This document shows, in pieces, positions 6,286 to 12,294 of a stretch of 45,216 nt of DNA. The notes under the pieces are model-generated. The model was not told the DNA's origin. It saw nothing but the letters and a program-made list of their open reading frames with translations, and did not search any database. Position numbers and translations under genes: made by a program. Position 1 is the stretch's first letter. The number at the start of each line of letters is the position of its first letter. The stretch is from an uncultured Prevotellaceae bacterium (lineage in GTDB: Bacteria > Bacteroidota > Bacteroidia > Bacteroidales > Bacteroidaceae): positions 1 to 45,216 of the forward strand of contig CACWMK010000018.1 in assembly GCA_902761905.1 (NCBI GenBank). The letters run 5' to 3'.

Positions 6286-8176
6286 CTACGACCTTGACAC
6301 TCTTTTCACCTACCTTTACGATGGCGATGGAGCCTGGTTTGAGGTCGGTGGCGACGTTTGCAACGCCAGTGTGGCTTATGGCACTACCAGCCTGCTTGCC
6401 ATCAATAGTATAGACGGTAACCTGCGTCTGGTCATCCAACCCTTCGACAGTTAAGAATCCGTTGTTTGATTTCATCAGGACTGCTCTTGCAGCTACTTGT
6501 GAAATACCGTCTATGTCGCCTTTTGTCTGTGGTGTAGCATCTATCCAGCAGAGAGTGACATTGGCTACGTCTGATTTTTCATAGCCCACTTTCGTGGCAT
6601 AGACGCTGATGTTATACGTCGTCGTTAGCGAGATCGTTGCATCATAATGCTTCTTTATGTCTGTATCCGTTATGTCAGTAACGTACTCTACACCATCTGT
6701 GGCACAAGTCAACTTCAATTGCCCATTCACATAGCTGATGGTTGGTTTCTCGCACTTTGGGGTTTCCGATACCGGATAATCTATGGCTACTATTTCCTTA
6801 AAGTTCTTCCAAGGTTCTGTGGCTTTGTAAGTGTCAACCGACTCTTCTGGAACATGCAAAGTAATGTACTCTAGGTATGAATCATAAAATGAATCCATGG
6901 TCTTTGCATATAGATTATTCCATGCTGAATAACATGTTGGCGGAGTTTTAGCTTTGCAATATACATCCTCAAGAGCAGGGCAATTGGCAAAAGCCCCATT
7001 CTGGATGTTTTGCACACTATTACCTAATGTCACGGTCTTAAGATTTGTACACCCATCAAAAGCGCAAATATAGATAGTATGTGTAAGATCAGGTATTTCA
7101 ATTGAGGTCAGACTTGTACAGTATTGGAATACTGACCAGTCGATTTTCTTCAGATTACTTGGGAGCTTTGCAGAAGCAAGGTTTGTACAACCAGCAAAGG
7201 CAGATTCTCCAAGAAACTCCACGCCATCTGGAATCACTATTTCTTTTAGATTAGTACATCCTGCAAAGCATGCCCATTCAATGCTGTTAATATTCTCAGA
7301 CAACTGAACAGACTCCAGCCCCTCGCAGCCAGCGAATACATGAGTGTTCATCGTTTTCACACTGTTTGGTATAACGATATTACGTAGTCCTTTAATGTAG
7401 CCAAAAGATTCTTTTCCTATTTCTACAATGTTATTGCCTAAGAAAACCGATTCAACATTATCGCAATGGTAAAATGCACGTTGACCTAGGACGGTAGCTG
7501 CTTCTTGTGATGTGTTATCTCCAATCTCCACGGCCTTTAGATTAGAACAAAGTGCGAAACATTCTCTTCCGATGCTGGTAACGCTTCTTGGTATTTTAAC
7601 TGAAGTCAAACCCGAAAACTGATAGAATTGCCAGTTCCCAATAGTTGTCACACCATCAGGAATAACCATATCGTGGATTTCCTTATCATTTAATAACAAG
7701 TGTGAAGCCTTATAAAGTGGATTAGTCTGGAAATATGATTCAAAACTGATTTTGCACCAAGCTGCCAAATCTTTTATCTTTACGGTTGAAGCACTTCCTT
7801 TTGAGAATGCCTCTGAACAAACCTTTGTAATACTACTTGGTATTTCAATTGAATTTAATGAGCAATTAGCAAAAGCTTTCTCCCTAATTGTAGTGACATT
7901 ATACTCCACTTCGTTATAAGTCACTTTTTCTGGGATAACAACATCTCCAGAATACTGTTTCCGTACTATCATTGAATCAAGTTTGATACTGTCTCCCTTT
8001 TCGTCCCATATTTCGAAAGTCGTGGTTGTGCTATCTCTTGACTCCATCACCTCAGCGATTTTTCCTTTAGTAATTAGATTGTAGGTAATTCCGTCAACCA
8101 CCACAATTTGGGCACTTGCCATCATTGGTAGCAAGATCATCAGTACGGGTAATAGTATTCGATGTTTCATAATCAT
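6278..8176 (-). CDS. BspA-like leucine-rich repeat surface protein
   Basis: 632 residues. A signal peptide (MKHRILLPVLMILLPMMASA) is followed by about fifteen LRR_5/BspA-type repeats with the ..AFxxCxxLxxVxIPxSVxxIG.. rhythm from roughly residue 80 to 420. The C-terminus (VYTIDGKQAGS ... GSIAIVKVGEKSVKVVV) resembles a type A sorting domain of the type IX secretion system, so it is probably exported and anchored at the cell surface. BspA proteins bind host or food matrix proteins or other bacteria. A second ATG at 8170 fits the signal peptide equally well. It interrupts a run of plus-strand genes, and duplicated small membrane-protein genes lie on both sides. Confidence 0.85.
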   Translation of the reverse strand: MIMKHRILLPVLMILLPMMASAQIVVVDGITYNLITKGKIAEVMESRDSTTTTFEIWDEKGDSIKLDSMIVRKQYSGDVVIPEKVTYNEVEYNVTTIREKAFANCSLNSIEIPSSITKVCSEAFSKGSASTVKIKDLAAWCKISFESYFQTNPLYKASHLLLNDKEIHDMVIPDGVTTIGNWQFYQFSGLTSVKIPRSVTSIGRECFALCSNLKAVEIGDNTSQEAATVLGQRAFYHCDNVESVFLGNNIVEIGKESFGYIKGLRNIVIPNSVKTMNTHVFAGCEGLESVQLSENINSIEWACFAGCTNLKEIVIPDGVEFLGESAFAGCTNLASAKLPSNLKKIDWSVFQYCTSLTSIEIPDLTHTIYICAFDGCTNLKTVTLGNSVQNIQNGAFANCPALEDVYCKAKTPPTCYSAWNNLYAKTMDSFYDSYLEYITLHVPEESVDTYKATEPWKNFKEIVAIDYPVSETPKCEKPTISYVNGQLKLTCATDGVEYVTDITDTDIKKHYDATISLTTTYNISVYATKVGYEKSDVANVTLCWIDATPQTKGDIDGISQVAARAVLMKSNNGFLTVEGLDDQTQVTVYTIDGKQAGSAISHTGVANVATDLKPGSIAIVKVGEKSVKVVVR

Positions 8177-8237
8177 TATAGTTTTATTGTGTCTTTACTT
8201 TGGTTTGCTATCATCCGATTTGGTATTTATCCGTTTG

Positions 8238-8245
8238 CAAATATA
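8238..8245 (-). promoter_or_regulatory. -7 box of the BspA-like gene
   Basis: TATATTTG on the minus strand (8245-8238), about 60 bases before the start codon. A clear -33 box was not found. The rest of 8177-8333 is A/T-rich and holds no gene. Confidence 0.5.
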
Positions 8246-8333
8246 CAAAAAGTTTCGAGCAATGTGCGATTTTCTCATTTTTTTTATAGAAAATTATCAA
8301 AATAGCCTCTGTTTACGAGTCTTTGAAATATAG

Positions 8334-8447
8334 TGGGACTTTTTTGTTGCCAATTCAATTGTCCCTATTCCTCCTCTTGCCGAGCAACGCCGCATTGTGG
8401 AGAAGCTAGAGCAAGTGCTTGGTGAGATTGATAAACTAAAGAAGTAG
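8334..8447 (+). pseudogene. hsdS: C-terminal relic of type I restriction specificity subunit (hsdS)
   Basis: The frame ending at TAG 8445-8447 reads ...IVPIPPLAEQRRIVEKLEQV (8361-8420) followed by LGEIDKLKK. The PIPPLAEQRRIV-(x)-K-(I/L) pattern is the classical start of the distal conserved coiled coil of HsdS subunits. The frame closes upstream at a TAG at 8331-8333 and there is no target-recognition domain or start codon, so only the last 30 or so codons survive. No hsdM or hsdR is in the window. The small membrane-protein gene begins 3 bases after this stop. Confidence 0.75.
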
Positions 8448-8450
8448 CGT

Positions 8451-8621
8451 ATGGCCGAGTTGGAAATTAAGGTATTTATGGAATCAATAAGTAGTTGGGC
8501 AAAGGAGAATTATCAGCTGATTTGTTTGCTGGTAAGCGTCATAGGTGTAATCGTGGGGATTATAATCGTTATTGTAGAGATGAAGAAAAAGAAGAAAAAA
8601 GGCGCTATACGCAACGAATAA
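8451..8621 (+). CDS. Small single-span membrane protein, copy 2
   Basis: 56 residues from ATG at 8451, or 47 from ATG 8478. After a nine-residue extension it matches the copy at 5675 almost residue for residue (SISSWAKENYQLICLLVS, one hydrophobic span, then KKKKKK), with a longer tail GAIRNE. The context TAGCGTATGG before the start is shared with copy 1, which supports the ATG at 8451. Conserved placement after RhuM in one case and after HsdS in the other suggests a link to these restriction-associated proteins. Function unknown. Confidence 0.6.
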   Translation: MAELEIKVFMESISSWAKENYQLICLLVSVIGVIVGIIIVIVEMKKKKKKGAIRNE

Positions 8622-8757
8622 AAACAGAAAAGGCATCCCTGCGGATGCCCTTGTTTTTGCCCCTCAATGCGTGAAGGAGGTTTACGCTACTGCGTGATGC
8701 TATGTGGGCGGGGACTTCGCGCTACTCATATGCATCGTCCTATCACGACTTACTTTC
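8622..8757 (-). ncRNA. Candidate small RNA between promoter and terminator
   Basis: The repeat at 8762-8805 supplies a full minus-strand promoter (TTTG, 20 bases, TATCTTTG at 8771-8764). The terminator at 8632-8657 lies about 110 bases downstream. Between them is only an eleven-codon frame (MHMSSAKSPPT). The DNA in between is moderately G/C-rich with small inverted repeats (ACGC-TACT-GCGT), unlike the A/T-rich spacers around it. A transcript of about 130 nt is therefore predicted. No match to a known RNA family is claimed. Confidence 0.45.
8632..8657. terminator. Bidirectional intrinsic terminator
   Basis: GGCATCC (8632-8638) pairs with GGATGCC (8643-8649). T-rich tracts follow on both strands (TTGTTTTT on plus, CTTTTCTGTTTTT on minus). 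It ends the small membrane-protein transcript and the predicted minus-strand RNA. Confidence 0.8.
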
Positions 8758-8761
8758 TGGG

Positions 8762-8805
8762 TGCAAAGATACGAAGTCGCCCTGAAAGTTCCAAATATTT
8801 TGGGA
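8762..8805 (-). repeat. 44-bp direct repeat carrying a promoter, copy 2
   Basis: Identical to 656-699. Similarity outside the 44 bases is slight. Together the copies bracket 8.1 kb of accessory genes. A related fragment (GGGACTTTTTTGT-GC) also occurs at 8335-8350 just before the hsdS relic. Confidence 0.85.
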
Positions 8806-8841
8806 CTTTTTTGTAGCTAAATACTTTTTTTATCATAATCC

Positions 8842-8873
8842 TTGCCGGTTTTGCTCTTTTTTTATTATCTTTG
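8842..8873 (+). promoter_or_regulatory. Promoter of the 296-residue protein gene
   Basis: TTGC at 8842-8845 and TATCTTTG at 8866-8873. It lies about 105 bases upstream of the ATG at 8979, leaving a structured leader. Confidence 0.6.
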
Positions 8874-8876
8874 CAC

Positions 8877-8955
8877 CGTGGTTGAGGCGGAGAAATCTAC
8901 CCTCCACGTGAGATATCTAATGTCCGAAGATGTTACATCCTTGGGCTATTTTTTT
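8877..8955 (+). terminator. Structured leader ending in an intrinsic terminator
   Basis: The leader begins with a stem in which GTG and GAGG pair with CCTCCAC (8879-8906), then a strong hairpin GTCCGAAGATG/CATCCTTGGGC (8922-8932 with 8936-8946; one mismatch and two G-U pairs, loop TTA) followed at once by a run of seven T (8949-8955). This is a textbook terminator placed between a promoter and a coding start. It implies attenuation of the downstream gene or a small RNA of about 75 nt with read-through into it. Confidence 0.7.
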
Positions 8956-8978
8956 ACTATTATTTAACAACAATCTGT

Positions 8979-9869
8979 ATGTACAGCTATTTTGTAAAAT
9001 TTAAAATCGCTTCGAGCGAAATCTGGTATGCCAATCCTGATGGCTTACAACGCGAGGAAGTTCTTTCGAGAATCCTCGAGGAGGACTTCCTGCTAGAGAA
9101 CCAATCAATTGCTTTTAGTGATGAGCATTTCAAGCGTATTTACTCTCACTTTCATGTTCTACCACCCCAAGAGGGTGTTACTCTGATGAAGATAGCCAAC
9201 AAGTATGTGAAAAACGACGACCATATGTTCTGGCAGAAGTATCCGTGGAATGACCGAGGATTTTCGACGGTACTGATTATCTGCCGAGAGGGAAGCACAT
9301 GTTTTTTTATAGAAGAAAACACAAAGGCTTTTGCGAACATAGATACTCTTGTCAAAATCCTGTGTCGCGGACTTAACACTATCCTTAACCAAGAAGGCCT
9401 CTCGATAGTACCATCCAGCGATATCGTCAGACAGAACGATGATATTGGATTGATGTGCGCCGCTGCTGTCATCAACAAACAGATAGGCACAATTTGCAAA
9501 CTGGATGCCCGCTTCTATGAAAACGCGCCGCGAATTTTCGACGAAAAGAAACTATTGGCCACCAAACTGTTTACAAGTGCGCTGACTGAACCACTAAAGG
9601 CGAGTTTGGTGATACAGACACTGTATGCGCTGACTAAGGGCAAAAGAGACGCAAAAATATTGCTATGCGCGCTTAAAGCCGCACTAGATGCTAAAGTAAT
9701 GGTAAAACCTAGTTATAAGGATTTCATAGAAGTATTTGAATGTGGCGATATAATAACGAAGAAACAATACTGTGATTATACTAATCCGAAATACAAGGGT
9801 TATGAGGGTGATGCCTTATATGATAATTGCGTGGAGGCCTTCATTAAGATAAAAAACTTAGAATTGTAA
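8979..9869 (+). CDS. Hypothetical protein, 296 residues
   Basis: Not recognised. A soluble mixed alpha/beta protein with no signal peptide or clear membrane span. The N-terminus (MYSYFVKFKIASSEIWYA) looks like an edge strand and a long helical region follows (residues 195-250). It is a single-gene unit, with its own promoter, a leader containing a terminator, and a strong terminator after the stop. Such isolation, with an RNA-like leader in front, recalls toxin genes regulated by an upstream RNA, but the sequence does not resemble any toxin I recognise. Confidence 0.65.
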   Translation: MYSYFVKFKIASSEIWYANPDGLQREEVLSRILEEDFLLENQSIAFSDEHFKRIYSHFHVLPPQEGVTLMKIANKYVKNDDHMFWQKYPWNDRGFSTVLIICREGSTCFFIEENTKAFANIDTLVKILCRGLNTILNQEGLSIVPSSDIVRQNDDIGLMCAAAVINKQIGTICKLDARFYENAPRIFDEKKLLATKLFTSALTEPLKASLVIQTLYALTKGKRDAKILLCALKAALDAKVMVKPSYKDFIEVFECGDIITKKQYCDYTNPKYKGYEGDALYDNCVEAFIKIKNLEL

Positions 9870-9909
9870 ATCCGAAATTCGTAACTTTTCGTAACTAATC
9901 GTAACTATT

Positions 9910-9950
9910 GGAACCAAATTCGCCCATCGCGAAAATGGTTCCATTTTTTT
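9910..9950 (+). terminator. Intrinsic terminator
   Basis: GGAACCA and TTCGC pair with GCGAA and TGGTTCC (9910-9942), followed by seven T. It is preceded by three tandem units of CGTAACT about 10 bases apart (9880-9907). Confidence 0.85.
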
Positions 9951-9974
9951 GTTGCACGATTGAAATAATCATTA

Positions 9975-9982
9975 TAATTTTG
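9975..9982 (+). promoter_or_regulatory. -7 box of the 159-residue protein gene
   Basis: TAATTTTG at 9975-9982, about 80 bases before the ATG at 10062. A TTTG overlapping the previous T-run could serve as the -33 box. Confidence 0.5.
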
Positions 9983-10061
9983 CGTCCGCCAAAGTGGCAA
10001 AGAGTGAAGTTAGGGCCCTTTCTGATCTCTGATTTTTTAATTTCTAAAATGATTAAGAATC

Positions 10062-10541
10062 ATGAGACAGATTGTAATTTCAATCGATGATGAGGCTTAC
10101 GAGCCGGTAATGGGAGTGATGAAACTCTGCGATGGAGTAGAGATTGTAGACGAAACGGAGATTGTGGATATCGTGGCCGACCGCGATGTGTGGATGCGAC
10201 AGGCCATCGAGACGCTACGTGGCAACAAGGCCTTTCGCCATTATTACGACTACACATGGATAATGATGGCACTGAACGAAGGGCAGGTTGACGATTTCGA
10301 GGCTTTCAGATCGCCTCAGGCGTTTCTGGACTATCTGTATGAGATTGGTATTAGGAATCTGCCATCGCGCTATTCCATATCGCTGGCATTCTCGAAGACG
10401 ATTGACAAATATCCTAACTGGACTTTCATTGACGTTAAAAGTCCGAGCGAATCGCTTAGAAGAAAGAACGTTGTCAGGCAGTTTTTGAGTGCTTATGGAG
10501 CGGCAAAACGTGGCAAATTCAACAAAGTCTTCAACAAGTAA
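10062..10541 (+). CDS. Hypothetical protein, 159 residues
   Basis: Not recognised. It starts with a strand-like MRQIVISIDDEAYEPVMGVMKL and an acidic stretch (EIVDETEIVDIVADRD), then a helical, aromatic-rich middle (FRHYYDYTWIMMAL) and a basic end (AAKRGKFNKVFNK). The N-terminus resembles small antitoxin-like proteins, but this is weak. It has its own promoter; a second promoter at 10607 starts the next operon, so it is probably expressed separately. Confidence 0.6.
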   Translation: MRQIVISIDDEAYEPVMGVMKLCDGVEIVDETEIVDIVADRDVWMRQAIETLRGNKAFRHYYDYTWIMMALNEGQVDDFEAFRSPQAFLDYLYEIGIRNLPSRYSISLAFSKTIDKYPNWTFIDVKSPSESLRRKNVVRQFLSAYGAAKRGKFNKVFNK

Positions 10542-10606
10542 AGGAATCCTTCTACAGCTTGTTCTACAACTGATCTGAAGGGCTTTTTTATCCGAAAAAG
10601 TCTTTC

Positions 10607-10715
10607 TACTTTTGCACCGTCGAAAGGGACAAACAACTCCCCGCGACGGTGCTTATTGAGGCTATGCCTCGAAAAACGGCTGCACCTTCTTTGACTTATT
10701 GATACAACTTAAAAT
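10607..10715 (+). promoter_or_regulatory. Promoter and structured leader of the primase-like operon
   Basis: TACTTTTG at 10607-10614 is followed by a perfect 8-bp stem CACCGTCG/CGACGGTG (10615-10622 with 10644-10651), then a short hairpin GAGGC-TAT-GCCTC (10658-10670). The first stem would sit at the very 5' end of the RNA and could protect it or hide a binding site. There is no T-run after either stem, so these are not terminators. Confidence 0.55.
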
Positions 10716-10871
10716 ATGAAACGAAAAAGAATTGAAATCTGCTCGCTAGACTTCCTGATGTTTGCCTACGAGCGCAGACTGGAAGAAGAAGAACTGATGG
10801 ATGAAGGACGTATGGAGGTGTGCGAACGCGCATCGGTTTACGAAATGAAACAGTATTTTTTAAAAGATTAA
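10716..10871 (+). CDS. Hypothetical small protein, 51 residues
   Basis: Starts with a basic MKRKRIEIC and continues as an acidic, probably helical segment (ERRLEEEELMDEGRMEV). It ends 5 bases before the ATG of the next gene, so it is the first gene of the operon that runs to the primase-like protein. Highly charged, no membrane segment. Not recognised. Confidence 0.55.
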   Translation: MKRKRIEICSLDFLMFAYERRLEEEELMDEGRMEVCERASVYEMKQYFLKD

Positions 10872-10876
10872 AGATT

Positions 10877-11227
10877 ATGAGAAAAAGAAAAAACAAGAAA
10901 AGACTGAAGTTGAACAACAACTTGCAGACGATGCGAAACGTACTTGAGGGCGATCGCATCTATCATTTGATGGCGCAAGCCATGTTATCAGCCGATACAT
11001 CGGTTGGTGGAACCGTAGCAATGAACTATGCCCTGGGCAAGCTCATTGCGATATACAAGCAGGCTATGAAGGGGCTGGGGATTGACGTTGAGGCCTACAT
11101 CAGCGACATGACCGACTGGTGGAGCCGAAAGATAAGCGAAGGTGCCGATGCCGAAGATAAGGCGCAATTCGACGAGTTTATGACATCGGTAGAGACCCAA
11201 ACTTTGATTGACACTATTTCTAAGTAA
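10877..11227 (+). CDS. Hypothetical protein, 116 residues
   Basis: Start taken as ATG 10877, 5 bases after the previous stop; the frame is open further upstream but would overlap that gene. It begins very basic (MRKRKNKKRLKL), then a helical body with Gly/Ala-rich MNYALGKLIAIYKQAMKGLGI and an aromatic YISDMTDWWSRK. The basic N-terminus could contact nucleic acid. Not recognised; second gene of the operon. Confidence 0.6.
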   Translation: MRKRKNKKRLKLNNNLQTMRNVLEGDRIYHLMAQAMLSADTSVGGTVAMNYALGKLIAIYKQAMKGLGIDVEAYISDMTDWWSRKISEGADAEDKAQFDEFMTSVETQTLIDTISK

Positions 11228-11256
11228 TAACTATTAAGAACACACACATTTATACT

Positions 11257-11613
11257 ATGACACAGAAAAAATACACAACCATCCATGGCTTCGACGAGGT
11301 GATGGATCGCCTGAATAAGGGCCTGGGAGTGCAGGGCAACCTCTACATCGATAAGGAGACCGGTGCACTATCGTTTCAACCACACAAGGTGGCCAGATAC
11401 ATCGAGGGCTATCGCAAAGCGCCCGACCGACTGCTGATAGAGACGGTCTACGGCAAGGTGCTGGCGAGCTCGGAGCGATATAAGTTCCATAACTCGGTGA
11501 AGAACTCGAAAGGGGCCGTATGGGCAGCCGAACAGCTGCTGAAGGATTGCGCTGAGGCGATGGAGAAACTTAAGCAATTGGGCAAGGACGCAGAACTAAT
11601 CGATAAGATATAG
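11257..11613 (+). CDS. Hypothetical protein, 118 residues
   Basis: Third gene of the operon, 29 bases after the previous one. Begins MTQKKYTTIHGFDEVMDRLNKG, then a strand-rich middle and a helical C-terminus rich in Lys/Glu (AEQLLKDCAEAMEKLKQLGK). No signal peptide. Not recognised. Likely an accessory factor of the primase-like protein judging only from its position. Confidence 0.6.
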   Translation: MTQKKYTTIHGFDEVMDRLNKGLGVQGNLYIDKETGALSFQPHKVARYIEGYRKAPDRLLIETVYGKVLASSERYKFHNSVKNSKGAVWAAEQLLKDCAEAMEKLKQLGKDAELIDKI

Positions 11614-11618
11614 TTTGG

Positions 11619-11682
11619 CCTACGGATTCTTTTAGTCGGCGTTCCGCCTTTGTAAAAGCGGCATAGCCGAGCGTTACGGATT
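11619..11682. repeat. Hairpin element flanked by TACGGATT repeats
   Basis: Two direct copies of TACGGATT (11621-11628, 11675-11682) flank a stem with internal loops in which CGGC and CCGC pair with GCGG and GCCG (11637-11669). It fills the spacer between two genes of the operon. The CCTACGGATT edge also begins the palindromes in the leu operon (26853, 29087). Confidence 0.55.
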
Positions 11683-11706
11683 ATACTAATTTAAAATTCT
11701 AGTATT

Positions 11707-12279
11707 ATGGAATATATTGAAGCTAAAGAGTTGCTGGAGAACAGCGTGAGATGTGTGGCGATGGCCATGGAGCAGATTCGCCACCGAATGATTGACTATG
11801 TGATGGAGCGCAACGAACCGATGCAGGACCATCTGGCCGAGTGTTCATGGGCGATACATCCCTACGAGGGAAGCACGATGAAGGACTGCTTGGACTATCT
11901 GCGCCATCTGCACGACGGACTGACCAAGGCGGCTGAGCACGATCGCGAGGTGAACACCAAGGGCCTGTATACCAACGATGTGGCGCTGATAGCCGACATG
12001 TTGCGCGGATTTATCTGCACCAAGTATCCCGACTATCTGTTGGAGTGTGCCCGAGATGTATCGGCCGAGGCAAGATTGCTGTTGCTGGCGTATGGTCGCA
12101 AGAAGCGCTCCGAGGACAACCGCAAGCAGATGCTGACGGAGTTTATGACCAAGGTGAAGGCGCTGGCCGAGAAGCACGGGGTGGACTTGCAGAATAGTAG
12201 AGGCCAGTTCAGTTTGCCGTTGGCATATCTGCACGACTGGATGAACCGCAAGTACGACGAGACGTTTGATTTCGATTAA
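11707..12279 (+). CDS. Hypothetical protein, 190 residues
   Basis: Fourth gene of the operon, 15 bases before the primase-like gene. Almost wholly helical by composition, with several His and Cys residues (HRMIDYVMERNEPMQDHL; DCLDYLRHLHDG) and a central LLLLAYGRKKR. No signal peptide or membrane span. Not recognised. Close spacing to the 848-residue protein makes a shared role plausible, for example as a regulatory or DNA-binding partner; no motif proves this. Confidence 0.6.
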   Translation: MEYIEAKELLENSVRCVAMAMEQIRHRMIDYVMERNEPMQDHLAECSWAIHPYEGSTMKDCLDYLRHLHDGLTKAAEHDREVNTKGLYTNDVALIADMLRGFICTKYPDYLLECARDVSAEARLLLLAYGRKKRSEDNRKQMLTEFMTKVKALAEKHGVDLQNSRGQFSLPLAYLHDWMNRKYDETFDFD

Positions 12280-12294
12280 CCTTAATAACACACT

